In this document: one piece after another, positions 12,701 to 27,700 of the stretch
How the letters are laid out: every line of letters starts with the position of its first letter
Position numbering within the stretch: position 1 is the first letter of the stretch
Assembly: GCF_019393635.1 (NCBI RefSeq)
Contig: NC_057861.1
Location: forward strand, 381,865,315 to 381,929,314
DNA: 64,000 bases
Origin: Dromiciops gliroides
Lineage: Eukaryota; Chordata; Mammalia; Microbiotheria; Microbiotheriidae
Direction of reading: 5' to 3'
Translations under genes and position numbers: made by a program
The notes under the pieces: generated by a model
What the model saw: the letters and a program-made list of their open reading frames with translations, nothing else
What the model was told of the DNA's origin: nothing
Databases searched by the model: none

Positions 12701-15700
12701 GACCTTGTTTCTATCTTCTAAGACTTTTAAAAAATTCTCAGTTGAGGAGAATCTTCTGGCAAGTTATATGAGTAAGAAATTGGTTCTTTGCTCAGCTTGC
12801 TTCCCTTCATCACTTCAAAATAAAAATTATGACAAATAAAAGAACAACAAAAGCAGTGAATAGGAAAAAAATATCAGAAGGAAATGCCCAGAGGAAAAAC
12901 ACAGACAATAAATAAGTGGAGAAAAAAAATTTTCAAATGTGAAGAAATAATATGAGGTAAAAAGAATGAAGAGAAACTCTAGAAGATAATGCATCCATAA
13001 TTAAAACCAGAATATTGGGGGAAAAGAATAAGCTACCTAAACCCCTTGGTTGAAAAATTAAAAGAATTAAAAGAGATAAAGAACCTAAGAAGCACAATCC
13101 TTCTCCCCAAGGCGAAACAAAAAGATTAGATATCATATTTTGGGAAATAACAAAAAAATTATACTGAATAAATGGTATTAGAGCTAAACGCAGATTCATA
13201 GAATCAAAGCTATAGAAATGATCTCTAAGTTTAACCCCAGAAATTCAGCTGCCAGCCAAGAGAAAATATTTTAAACAGCCAAAAAAATAATTTATCTACT
13301 AAGATATTCTTGTATAAAATGTTTTTAGGGACAATCTAATGTGCGAGAATGAACCACAGTTCAGAACTTATACACTCAATTAAGGATGACTCAGAAAATC
13401 CTAACTGCATTATTTGACTTCAAAATGAAACAAGCTCTAAATAACAACATATTGCACACAGGAAGTGGTATTCTGCCAGCACTGCTGAGCACACCTCTCT
13501 TTCAAGGATGCCCGTCAGAAATGTGCAGAAGAGAATGGTCACCAATCATACCAAAGCCCTTTAGAACTTAAAATAAACATACGAACCTGTCCTGGGTCAT
13601 TATACAGAAGTTTCTTCATGAAGTCGATCAGGGTGGGCTTTTTGCGTTTGATTTCAGCAATTACATCAAAAACATCAGAGTCTGAGCTGCTAGAACAGCT
13701 GCTATCATCATCAGAAATCACAGTCAGATTCACTGGAGCTGTCTAATATAACAATTGGGGACAGGGGGGACAGAAGAGAGGAAAGAATTTTTTTTTAAAT
13801 GTAAGAAACTTCTAGGTGACTGAAATGTCTAAACTTTAGGTGTTTAATCAAAATATTAAATTTTAAAGCACATTCATAAACATTACTGAATCTCTACCCC
13901 ATACACAGCACTATGTTAGGTACTGTGATAGGTAACACCCAATCTTCTCCTTCTCTCCAATCCATACTTTTGGAGCCTGCAATCTATTTTATAAACAAGA
14001 TTCATATTTATAAAACTGAAACATAATAAAAATGAATTATATGAACATTAGAAAAGAGGTTAATCAAAGCTAAGTGGCACAGTCTATTCATTTAGTGTAA
14101 AAATATAGTGTAGAATAGAATTTAAAAACAAACACCAAACCTGGATCTGGGCTAGGAAAACCTAGATTCCAGTCTCAGAAGTATATTAAAACTAAGAATA
14201 GAAGCCTTAAAGGGGACATGATAGCTGCCTTCAACATATCTGAAGAGCTACAGCAGGGTCCCAATTACTATCAATAATGAGTCCCATGAAGTGCTTGTAT
14301 TATCCAAATTCGTATTGCATATTTCCATTGGGGTGGAACTAATGACCAAATTTTACATTATTATAACTTTGAATAGTGTGGATTTGAATATGTAACCACT
14401 TCATGAGATTCATTATTCACATAAATTGGGACCTGGCTATATTCAATGAAAGAAGAAAGAGGCACACTGGTGCTGCTATGCAGAAGGTAGCACAGGAACA
14501 ATGGAATAATTTTGTGAAGGCATATTTTGCTTCATATAGGAGAATATTCTACAATTTAAACTGTCTAGATACATATTCAATCAAATGCTAGGTGGCCATT
14601 TTAATAGCTGTTATACAGGAGATTAATATTATTATTACTTATTATAATAAAATAACAATCAACAAGCAAGTGTTTATTTAAGTGCCAATTCTATGAAAGG
14701 AACTGCGAAGTACAAAGGGATATATAAGTAAAAAGAATGAAATAATCCCTACTCACAAGAAGATTGTACTCTAATGGAGAAGACAAGAGCATATAAAAAT
14801 ATAAACAACATAAATATCAATTGAATGACTACAAATATATGCAAAGGAATTAAATACAAAGTAGTCTGGGAAGGCAGGCATTAGCTATATTAAAAGCAGA
14901 CATTAAAAGCTTACAAAGTATTTAATATTTCATCTATACTACAGACTTTATTGTTAATCTAATAATCTACAATAATCTTGTGAAGCAGATAGTACAGGTA
15001 TTATTATACTAATTTTACAAAAAAAAAGAAACTGAGGCTCAGAAAGGTTAAAGTTGTACATGGTTACATAGCCACCAGTAGTATTATCATGGGGCAAGAT
15101 TTATACCCAATTCTATCTTTGACTCCAAAATGATCTCTAATGGTAAATGGCAACATTCTCAATACTATTTACAAATAATATCAGGATGCTGGATATTCCT
15201 GACTGCCATTTAAAAAAAAAAGGAAAGAGAGAAAACAGGCATTTATATATAGGATATAGTATAACCACTCTGAAACCAAACCAAAGGCTCTAGGAAGCAA
15301 ACCAGGAAGGCCATTATATACTTAAAGCTTCAAGCTTAAATTCAGCTGCATGTCAAAATTATTTGTCTTCTATGTACTTATTTCCCAGCCCCTTGAAATC
15401 TTGTTTCTGACCCAACCAAATCTACTGAAGCAGTCCTTTCACAGGTTATCAATGATTGATCAATGAAATGCTAAATTGAATGGACTTTCTGAATCCCCAT
15501 CATCCTTAACTTGTTCATGTCTTTTGACTTACTCCTAGACATCCTTTCATTTCTTGGGCTTCAGAGATACCACTCTTTCCTGGTTCTCTGACCATTCCTT
15601 TTCAGCCTCCTTTGCCAGGTCACCCACTTCTTGCCGCATGAAGGAGAGAGGGCATCCTTTCGAACTCTGTCCTGAACATTCATTCTCGTCCTTTTCTATT

Positions 15701-18700
15701 TTCTCTCTCATTTGGTGATTTTTATCAACTGTGCCAACCTCTAAGCGGATCATTTGCAAATCTATAAATCTAACCTTCATCTTTCACTTGAAAATTAGTC
15801 CTACACCACCAGTTAGCCTTTTGGACATTGCTACCTAGATATCTCAAGCACCTCACAGCCAGCAAAAGCAAAATTTATTATTATCCTTCTAAACCTTTCT
15901 CACCCCAAACTTGCCTATTTCAGATGAGGTCACTATCATGCTATCACATCAAGTTCATAACCTCAAAGGCATCCTCTATTCTTTCTTCCTCCTCACCCTT
16001 CATTGTTCAATTAGATGTCTGTCTAGTCTTAACCATTCTAGTCCCACATCTCACATGTCTTTTCTCTACACTCATATAGCAATTAACCTTTTTAAAGCCC
16101 TCATCACCACTCATCTGGATTACTGCAGTAAGTTCCTAATTGTTCTTTCTGCATTTAGTCTCATTTCTCTCCAGTACATAAGCCAGAAAAGAAACAGGTC
16201 CAGTAACATAAAGCAGATACTATAGTATTACTCCGCTATTCAAAGCCTTTAGGATAGAATAAAAACTCCTAAGCTTTTAATTGAAGGTCCTTCAGTTTGA
16301 TTCCAACCCACCCTTCTTTTTCCTCCAACTTCCCTTCTTCTACTTTAAGTTCCAGAAAAAATGACTATTGAATGTCAAATTCCATCATGCCCATGGCTTT
16401 ATAGAATCGGTGGAGTTCACTTGTTCCTTATCTCTCCTTCTTACAAACTTCCTTCAGGGCTGAACAAAATGTTTATCTCTTCCATGAAGCCATCCTTGAC
16501 CAGAGCAGCTGTTAAGTGTTTTATCCTCTCAAATGACCCAGTGTTTTCTGTGCTAGTTTTTATCTCCCAATATAGTATGAAAAAACAAGACTATTTTACT
16601 TTGTACTTAGTATCCTGCTGTTATGACAGTGCCTTACACATAAGAGGCACCTAAAGGTTTGTTAATTTGGACTGAATTTTGTACGCTCTCTAATAGTGTT
16701 TCTGTGAAGTACACACCATGAAATATGATCTACTATTATTACCATTAATAATAATAAAAATTCTCCGAACTTAAAAAAACATTTTCGAGAATTGAAATAG
16801 TCTGTTTTAGGCTTAAATAAAGGTACTTTCAACAATTCAGGTAATTCTCCCCAAGGACTTACCTAAGTCCTCATCTAGTTTTGTTTTGGGTGGCTCCCAT
16901 GGGGCCGCACAGCTTTGGCTTTTGCTTGCCTCTTCCCTAATTCTTCTTCAAACTTTTCATACAAGTCTCGAAGCCTACTTGTCCCAACACTGTAGACTCG
17001 CCCTTAAAGGAAAACATACCAAAAATTTTGTAGTATCAACAAATTAATTTAGATAATGAGAGATCTATTGTTTGATACCAAAATATCTGTTTCTACTTTG
17101 TTAATTAAAAACAAAATCTCTCTTCCTTCTAAAGATTTACTGCTGATATTCCTAAGGTGACAGAAATAATGAACAATAACAATCCTTTAACTTATCTACC
17201 AATGATAATGAGGAAAATGCTATATATGTTTTTTAAAAAGTCAGAAAAAAGGGGATAAAGATCAAAGTAGAGTCTTGCCATTCTCCCATTCCCCCTAAGA
17301 ATTTAAAAATTTTATATACACCCAAGAGCATTACAGAGAAATCCAGAGAAATACCAAGAAAAAAAAAAGAAAAAAAGTACTTCCTATTAAGATATTTGCT
17401 CAGACTTTGAATTCTGGCTTCCATGAAAGAGGTTTTAAAAGTAACAAACGAAAAGAGAAGAACTTGGGCAGAATTAGTAAGGCGGAAAGCACTTTGGATT
17501 TGAGAAGACTAAGGATTTAATCTGGGAAAAAGAAATGTGGAAACATTTGGGGGAATTTGAGAAGCTGAAAGAAAACGACTTGAAGATTAAAGATAAAGGA
17601 CCTAAAGAAAAGGATCTACAATAGCAAGGGAAACAATGAAAAAATGGTTGCATGGAAAATAGCACTTTAGACCTCGAATTATACTATGAGCATTGGGCAT
17701 CAAAACACATGGTATTGGTTAAAAAATAGAAAAGACCAATGGAACAGACTACAAAAAGGAGAATCAAAAGCAATTGAAACTCAATAATGAAGGGCTTGAT
17801 ATCTAATAAATCAAAAGCACCTTCTTTGTGAGATAAGCAGTAGGAATATAAAAAGATGCAAAAGACAGTCCAGAGTAGAATTCACAATCCATACAGAAGC
17901 TTGCATATTTATGACAGAACAACAGAGGAAGGAGAAACAAATCTCCTCCTACAGGAGATTGGCATGGAGAGGGAAAGTGAAGTAAGAAAGTAAAGCGAGG
18001 AGAAGGACAAACCCCTCCCAAAGGGGAGGAGCAAGGAGATGGCAAGAGTGGCATTTCATTTTCCTTGGGAACTGCTAATCCATGAAGATATGATGGGTCT
18101 GCTTATCTACAAGGGTCCCAGCTGCACAAGCTACAGATCACATAGTATAGACTGACTGACTGGTGCAGCTTGGGGGTAAAACACAACTATTGTCAGTTGG
18201 CGGGCTTCATCCTTGACACATTCAGGGTTTCCTGAATATTCCATGTCTATTGTTTCTGGAAAATAAGGCTATTCAAAAGAATAGCTTAGGGGACCCCTTA
18301 GCATTCCTTAAATGGTTTAAGAGGAAATGCCTGGAGCCAGGAGATAGAATTTCTTGTTTATGCAAAAGCCTGGGATACCACTGTTGTAAGATTGAAAGAG
18401 GAGGTGTTGGGGAGTAAGGAGACTGGAGAAGAGGGATTTGAATGCCAAAACCATATTTACTTGCTCCTAGAGGCAATAGGAAGCCACTGGAGTTTATTGA
18501 GTTGGGAGTGGCGAGTGGGGAGTAGGGGAAGGAAAGACATGATTGGACCTACATTTTAGGAAAATAGCTTTAGCAACTGAATGGATAATAGACTGAAGTG
18601 GGGAGAGCCCAGAGGCAGGCAGACCCACCAGCAGACTACTTCAATCATCAAGGTGTGAAATGATAAGGACCTACACTAAAGTGGGGGTTTAAAAGGAGAG

Positions 18701-21700
18701 AAGGGGACTAACTGAGAGATATTGCAAAAGGTGAAATTTGAAATCTTTACAAGAGCTTAGCTATGGGAATAAGAGAGTGATGATGGGAAATATAAATTAC
18801 CTAGGAAAAAACTACAAAATGTATACATAAATGTCAAGAAATGGTATATATGATAAATACAAGAGATATGAGAGAACACTCCAACCTGCCTTTTGTAGAG
18901 GTAAAAGGTTCACAAATGTTACATATATATATATTTATTCAGATTTTTTTCACCATATCAATAAATTCTGTTGATTTCTTTTTCTTTTAAAGAAACATTT
19001 AAGAAATATGGGATGACTATCAGGGAGTGGAAGTGATACAGAGGATACCTATAATGTAGAAACAGAAAACATCTAGGGGAAAAAAAAGAAAAATATACCA
19101 ACAGGAAGAAATCCAGGAACCAGCCACAGCATGGTAGGTAAAAAAAACCAATCAATTTGCTGAGGGCAATGGAAAGGGAAGATGGGAGGGAGGGAAGAAA
19201 GAGGAAAGAGAATTAGTAGAAAGAAAAATGGGAAAAAAGATAGAAAAAAGAGGGTACTCTTGGTGAGGAATAACACTGTCACCATTACAGGTTCACAGAC
19301 AAAGCTTGAAGAAAATAAAGACACAGACTAGTTCATCTCATTTTACAAATGAGGAAACCTCAGGTCTAGAAAAGTTTGTGACTTGCCTGAAGTCACAAGG
19401 ATAGGGGCAGCTAGGTGGCACTGTGGAATAAAGCACCGGCCCTGGATTCAGGAGGACCTGAGTTCAGGTCCGGCCTCAGACACTTAACACTTACTAGCTG
19501 TGTGACCCTGGGCAAGTCACATAACCCCAATTGCCTCACTAAAAAACAACAACAACAACAAAAACAAAACAAAGGATAGTAAGTAGCAAAGGCAGAGAAT
19601 TCGAAATTCACAAATCCTGACCCAACCACACAAACAATCACATGGTCAAGATCTATACTTAAGGATAAGTACTCTGGCAGCAGTGTTTAGGAACAAAGGG
19701 GTGTGTGAGCGAGACTCTGAAGGAAGGACAACCAATCAGGAGACTGTTGCCAAAATCCAGGTGAGTAGTAGAGAGAAAAGATGGGAGGGGAAAAATGGAA
19801 GGTGGAATGGCAAGGGATAGTGGAGTACAGGATAATGGTGAATGGACAAATGTGAGAGCTTTGAAGGATGGTGGTGCCTTTGATTGAAAAAAAGAGGGTT
19901 AGATTGGGGGGGGGGTGGTAGGTGGGAAGGGCTGGAGTGATGATGAATTTCCTCAGTTCATCAGGTTAAAATATCTGATTGGGGGGGGGGGGGCGGCGGC
20001 TAGGTGGCGCAGTGGATAAAACACCGGCCTGGATTCAGGATATTACCTGAGTTCAATCTGGCCTCAGACAACCTTGGCACTTAACTAGCTGTGTGACCCT
20101 GGGCAAGTCACTTAACCCCCATTGCCCTGCAAAAAAATATATATATATACATATATATCCGATAGGCACGAGACTGGGGTTAGATATACAGATCTGGGAA
20201 TCATTTGTATAGAGATGGGTGAAACCCATGGAAGCTGATAAGAGTACCAAGAAAGGTATAGAGGAAAAGAGGATTAGGGATAGAAACCTAAAAGAATACT
20301 CACAATTGTAGTGTATGATAGATGATGAGCCAGCAAAGGAGATGAATAGTGGTTAGATAAGCAAGAAGAAAACTAGGAAAATAAAGTGTCATGAAACCCA
20401 GAGAGGACAAAATACTGGGAGTAAGTGGCCAACATTGACAACGGCAGAAGACAGGGTGAGAAGGATTACAACTGGAAAAAAAAAAAACATCTGATTTGGC
20501 AAGAAAGAGATCAATGGAAATTTTTAAACGGGTGTGCTTTCAGTTGAGTGATGATGAAGAAAACTGCAAAGGATTGAGGAGTGAGTGTGAAAGGAGAAGT
20601 GGAGACAGTAAGTATAAAGCGTTTTGTTTTGGGTTTTTTCCCCTAGAAGTTTAGTTTTTAAAAGAGAAGAGAAAGTAGGCTGGGTAAAAAAATTTTAAGA
20701 ATCGGGAGATACTGAAAATTGTTGAAGACAATAAGGATTAGTACATAGAAAGAGGTTGAGATTGAAGAAGAAAGATGTTGCAATTTTCTGGACAAGACAG
20801 AACTGGATAGAATCAAGGTCGGATGTATAGTGGTGGCTCAGAAGGAAGAAGAGCCATTTTCAAAGACTGAGGGAAAGGAAGGGAAAGCTAAGGATGATAA
20901 GAACTGCTATGGGAAGCTATTCATTATAATTTTCTTGTCTGTAATGTAGTTCCAAGAGAAAAACTCATTCTTCCTCAAATTCCCATTTGGCAAATGCTTT
21001 ATGTTTATTCTTATACTAAGAAAAAAAAGATGTTCCCACATTCAAAATTATAAAATTTGGAGGCTGTGGGGTGGTGGAGAACACAGAAGTCTTTTATGCG
21101 TTGATGCATGTAATCTTAAAATGTCTAATTCTAAAGTTCTGTCTCTAGAAAAATGGCTTGTTTTGTTATCATCTTAAATTCAAATTTAATACAGTAAATG
21201 TTGACTATGTGCAAAATACTTCCCACTTTGCTTCAGACTACCACTTGATCCAATGGGGTCATTAGAATAGTAGCTTTCTGATGAGTAACACGAAATCCAG
21301 ACAGGTTTAAGCAGATCCTCTTCTTCTTCTTCATTTTTGTCAGGCATGATCTCCTCTGGCTCTTTGTCCTTGATTGAGGTATAACTCTTTTCTTTGCCAG
21401 AATTCTGGTTGTCAACCCATCGATCTCTGTCATCTTCCCATCGAGTTCTCTTTCTTCTCTCTACTTGGAGATCGGCTTCATCAAGAAAGAAAGGAAAAAA
21501 AAACCAAAAAACTGCCTTGCAGTCAAAATTAACAGCACTCTGTAAATTTTAAGAGAAACACACCCTTCTATCTCAGTTTTGTAAACAAATGTTCATGGTC
21601 ATTCACTGATAATTTTGCTCTTAAATTGCTATCACTTTATACCCCTACACCTGCATTAGAGGTAAGCCACAACCTTCACTAGACAGAGACATATTAAGAT

Positions 21701-24700
21701 ATTTGGTAACTACCATTGATTAATACTTCAATACAGGTAAATAAGGCACTTTCAACGAGGAAAAAATGCTTTACTTTCATAATTTCATACCAAAATATGT
21801 ACTGAAAAGGTTTAAGACCAATATATTCTGAAGGTTATAGAGATCCTCCAAAGTTAATAGCTGTTCTAGGTCTTCAAAAACAACTTGAATAGTTTAAATT
21901 TGGAACTAATGTCAAATACTTTAAAGTGTTATTTTATAATCTTACAAATCTAGAGTGAACACAGTTAGATTTTTCCTAGTTCAACACTACTATCAAACCA
22001 ATGCCTTTAGTCTTACCTGCTGGTTCGCTTGTACTCTTTTTGTAGGTCTGTCTGGAGATGGGGATCTTCGGCTTTCCCGGTGCCTGTGCTGTCCCTGTCC
22101 CTCGTCCCGTTCTCAGCTCTCTTAAAAGGTTTAATACACAAAGCTGTTTTTCTGATAGAAAAGGTTCTAAAACCACCATCACATTTGTTGTTATTAATGT
22201 GCTTCCAAATAAAAAGACCCTCACTAACAGAAATTTTCTAATTTTGCTTACCAGAGCATTTGCTATTTGTCATTAATTCTAAGAAGATAAAGCAACATTT
22301 TCAATTAACAAAAAAGTAGACCTCTTCAAAATGTTTATTGGCGATGAAAACTACTTTCGAACCCTCACAAAAAAAAAACCCACCTGAAATTCTAAAAATA
22401 AATGGTCAATTTTTCTCAAGATTTTCCAATCACCATCCTTACTAATCTAGGTCTGTCAGGTAAAATTAATATACTCTGGGGCAGCTGGGTTGGCACGGTG
22501 GATGGAGCACCAGCCTGGATTCAGGAGGACCTGAGTTCAAATTCAGCTCAGACACTTGACATTACTAGCTGTGTGACCCTGGGCAAGGCACTTAACCCAA
22601 TTGCTCACAAAACAAACAAAACAAAATTATATACTTCCCACTGCTGCATGGGAAACATACCATTCTATCAAAATATAACGTAACTTGAAATGTAACATTA
22701 AGAAATATACAGGTTGAGGTTTTATTAAAATTTTATCTACAATTTTAAAAAAAGGTATCAATTAGCATTAAATCAACTGATAGGTGAAATCCTGTGATGT
22801 TAAAACAAATAGATATATTTCAACTATGCCTTAATGAATATCTGGAAAAAAATTTCCAAAATGAAATTCAGTATTATCAGAGGATCTTGAACAGAAGATA
22901 CCTATCAAACTAAGGGAAATAACCAAATAATTCTGGAAAGTGAATGAGGGCTGAGAAAAAGCCATGGTACCTTTAATAATAGAAAGTAAAGACCTTAAAA
23001 AACAAGTAAGATTTTCATGAGAAAATAATGTCAGCCTTTAGTTTCTAATTAAGAATTCTGTGACTAAGTAATAGTATGTTTTAACTTTAGAAAATCAGAA
23101 CTTATATAAACAGAAGAGATAACTGACCCAATGTTTGTATTTAAAAGGATTTTTTGTTTGTCTAAGGTTACTGAGGAAATCTTTTAATAAATATATGTCC
23201 TCCTAGTGATTCAATTTGCCAAAATCTGCCTTCACACAATAGTTTTTTTCAGTAACACACCTGTTGAAACAGAGGACATTGTTGTATTTTTTTGGGGGGG
23301 GGTTTGGGGCAATCGGGGGTTAAGTGACCTGCCCAGGGTCCACAGCTAGTGGCCAAGTGTCTTGAGGCCAGGATTTTGCACTCAGGTCTCCTGAATCAAA
23401 GGCCGGTGCTTTTATCCACTGCGCCACCTAGCTGCCCCCATTGTTGTATTTTTAAAAGATTTTTCTAGTTTAAAAGTAGTGTCCAACCAAAGATGAGCAC
23501 GGAGATGTTAGGTCTCTTGAATTTGATGTGACCTTTAAAAATATAGCTTCAATTCAATCTCTTGCAGTATTAATTCTATCTTAAACCATAATAAAAGACT
23601 GCTGCTGAAAAGAAAAATGTCATAATATCTACATACATATTCCAAAAGAAGTCTTTTTGAAATAATTTTAAAAGACCTGAGAGAAAATGCAAATATGCAT
23701 TAGAAGGACAGTGATAACCAAAAGCACCCAAAGAAAACTAACTAGGCATGATAAAGGCCTTGAGAACATGAGAATATGCATATAAAGATTAGTTAAAGAA
23801 AACTGGACATATCTGGCTTTGAGAAATATAGACTAGGAAAGATATAATGACTATTTTCAAGTATTTAAAGGCTATCCTTTGAAATGAAATGAGGATGTAA
23901 AATGCCTGGGCACCAAAGTTACAACTAAAAACAAAGGTATAGAATTACAAAGAGGTAAATTTAGATTTGAAGCTGAGAAAACTTTCTTAATAATTAAAGC
24001 TATTAAAAATAGAATAGATCAGTTTGGGAGGTTAGCTAATTGTTGGGGATATTACAGAGGAGAATTCTCGTTTGGTACTTTTAGGTCCCTTACAAAATTC
24101 TGAAACGTTATTGATACTAAATGATGTGTAAAGTTAGAGTTGGAAAATCAGATTATGTAGTCTTTTATGTTGAGTTTAAGCATCTTAACCATTGTTTTAT
24201 GGTGTTTTTTCAAAATCTGTCATTCATAGGGTATGATGTATTCATAGACAGAATACACATTTCTACACTAACCTTTAACAAATTAAGTTCACCTTAAAAA
24301 TTGTTCAGGCCTTATGGGAAGGGAATAAGTATGTTTATAAATGAAGGTGATATAAAAAAATTACATCAATAATTGTTTAAAAATTGGTCAGCACCGGCCC
24401 TGGAGTCAGGAGTACTTGAGTTCAAAATTCCGGCCTCAGACACTTAACACTTACTAGCTGTGTGACCCTGGGCAAGTCACTTAACCCCAATTGCCTCACT
24501 AAAAACAAAAACAAAAACAAAAATGGTCAGGGAGGCAGCTAGGTTGGCGCAGTGGATAGAGCACCGGCCCTGGATTCAGGAGTAACCTGAGTTCAGGTCC
24601 GGCCTCAGACACTTAAACACTTACTAGCTTGACCCTAGGGCAAGTCACTTGACCCCAACTGCCTCACCCCAAAAAAAAAAAAAAATTGGTCAGGCTCATC

Positions 24701-27700
24701 TTGTCTTGCTATTGTTGGACCTTGCTTTAAAAAGAAAGGACAGAGTTTTGGGAAAGGATAGATTATTTTTTGCTACTCTTTCAAATTGTACTAAATAAAG
24801 ACAGAGAAAGAAGTCATATGAAATCTAAATTTAATTCATTAAATACAATCTTATTATAAATCTGCAAAGTTTTAGTCTCGGTGTAAATGCTTTTAGAAAT
24901 TACACTAGAATTTTAGATTAAACAGAAGCATAAGGTCGGTTCCACCCAAGAGAATCAAATGGATTTTGGTTATAGATGGTATCTTCTGTAAGGCAGTCTT
25001 GTGTGTTCTTGAAGTATTGTGTCTCCTATATCATGGCACTACTCTAATATGTATAGAGAGATAGTTATAAAGATTGGCAAAATCCAGATAGTCATTCCCA
25101 TGACAGTAAAAGGTAAAAAGGTATAGCAGCAATATTATGTATCGATAGCAGGATATTTCATTCAGCTTGAAAATGTACTTCACTATTCCAGATATTCTCT
25201 TAGGTCTCTGGACATCTTAGTTTTGTCCAAAAAAACAAAGCATCATAAGCCTAAAAATAAGTCTAAAATTAAAAGGGCTTAATGTTTATACAGTAGCTTT
25301 AAGAGTTCATCTAAGGGGTAAGACCTAGGTAGAACAGTAGATAGAGAACTGGTCCCATTGGATTTCAGGAGGACCCCGAGTTCAAAATCTGGCCTCAGAC
25401 ACTGACACTTACTAGCGTGTGTGACCCCTGGGCAAAGTCACTTAACCCCAACTGCCTCACAAAAAAACCCAAACAAACAAAAGAGTTCATCTAACAGCTT
25501 TACAAAAGTACCAGGAAAAAAAGTACCCAAAGGTTGAATGAAAGTCTCAGTTAAGCTTTCCCCAAAGACTAGAACACATAATCACTTAAAAATCTGGAAA
25601 ACATAATCCAAGGTCTCTCTAGTATGGAATGAACAGACATGACTGGACTCACTGGTTCTTGCTGAATTAAAAAAAAAAAAAAGGGAGGAGGGAGGATGCT
25701 TATTCACTTTCACACTCTCCCAGCATATTTCGGACTGCTAACCTAAATGAAATCCTGTCTCCTTACAAGTCTTAATCACACTGAGGCAGTGCCTAATTTG
25801 GCTATGTCTTCTCCATTTTTTAGGCATTCCTTTCCCATTCATAGGGCCCCACAAACTACATGAATCCAGCATACATTGTGATCTTTACATATACATACAC
25901 TTTCTACAAAGAGGAAAATAAAGAAGGACTCATAATGGAAAATGCTCTCCAGGTCCCAGAAAAAGAACTGGATTCTGAATGCAGATTGAACCATACTATT
26001 TTTACTTTTTTTGTAGCTTTTTTTTTCCTTTCTTGAGGTTTTTCCCTTTTGTTCTAATTCTTCTTTCACAACATGACTAATGTGAAAATATGTTTAATGT
26101 GATTGTACACGTATAACCTATATCAGATTGCTTGCTGTCTTGGGGAGGGAATAGGGAGGGAGAAAAATTGGAGCTCAAGATCTTATAAAAATGAATGTTT
26201 GAAACTGTCTTTGCATGTCACTGGAAAAAATGAAGTACTGTTGAGATTGTGGGGGGGAAAAAAGGAAAAAGAGAACTTCCCTTCTTTCCTTCACTTCTGC
26301 TGTTATTTCTATTAGTGGCAGAAAATGGTTATCATCCTTTAATGCCAATATGTTAAATCTCAATTAAATTGACAGAGGAGTACTGAAATGCTTATGTAGA
26401 AGCAAGCCTAAAAGGTCATTTGTTTATTGGAGAAACTATGGGAAAATGAATAGAAGAAAAGAATGTGCCTTTGTGAGGACCTGTAACCTTAACTGGGTAT
26501 ATAATGTATTTATTTTTAGTGTGGAAAATGCTATAGGAAAATGAATTTAAACTCCAAGGGAGAGAAAGGAAGAATGGAAATATATTAGCATGACAAGAGT
26601 AAATACTGACCCATATCAACATTATAAGGCACAAGTAATATAATCATTTTCTACTTACTGTGTTCTCCCTCTAAAACTTTGTTTTTCTTGTTTTATAGAT
26701 ATTTGGTCTTATGAAAAAGAAAAACAGTAAGTCTGGAACATAGTAGCTTTAAGAACAAGAATTTCTCCATTATAAGTAAGAAAGATCCATTAACATCACA
26801 GTAAAAAGATTTTAACACATTTGACCCCGGCAAGTTGCTTTTTGATTGATTACCATCACTTAGCACATTTCCTCTAAAATAAACAAAACCTATGTGAAGA
26901 AAACATACAATAAACTCCCATTTATCCAGAATTGTTTCAGTAAGTATGCTAGTTAACTTAATAATTTGGTTCACTGACACTATATCACAATGATATTACT
27001 AATTTCCAAGAATGAAACCAATACATACTTAACTCAAAATTATACTAACACAAATGAATCTTTCTTAGATAAGTCAAGGAACTTAAAATCTTGCACTAAG
27101 GGTTATTATCAGGCATATCAATGATCACTTTAGAGTACTATAAGAACAACAGGTTACTGTTGGAATGAGAGCTGAGTGAATTGTGACTATCTCTGGTCCT
27201 TTATATCACATTATTGCCTAAATAATTCAATCCCTGGAATTAGTTGCTTTATCCATGATTTGAAAAAATAAATCCCATTTCAATTTCTGGTTTAGGTTAT
27301 GGATAAATGGAAACTTGCTTGTATTTGGGTCTTTGCCAAATCTATCAAAAAATCCAAGATAGCCTGCTTACCTGCTATGCTCATAACTTCGGTGACGAGG
27401 TGGCGTCCTCCCTCTGTCATAATCTGATCTATGGCGGCTACTTTCTTGTCTCCTCCTGTCTGGACTTCGGGTTCTGTCCCGCCGGTCTCCGTGACTATCT
27501 GACCGGTGTCGGTCGCCATGTCCATGACTATGTTCTCGATGCCGGTGGTCATCATAGTGCTTACTCCTTTCTGGGGACCTCCTTTCACTCGAAGGCTTTT
27601 CTACCTGATACTGAGTTGGGTGCCTAAAATGGCTACTGCTGTTATTGTTACTGCTGGTCTGAAAAGAACTAGAGTTATTCTGGTAACTAAAATTAGGAGG

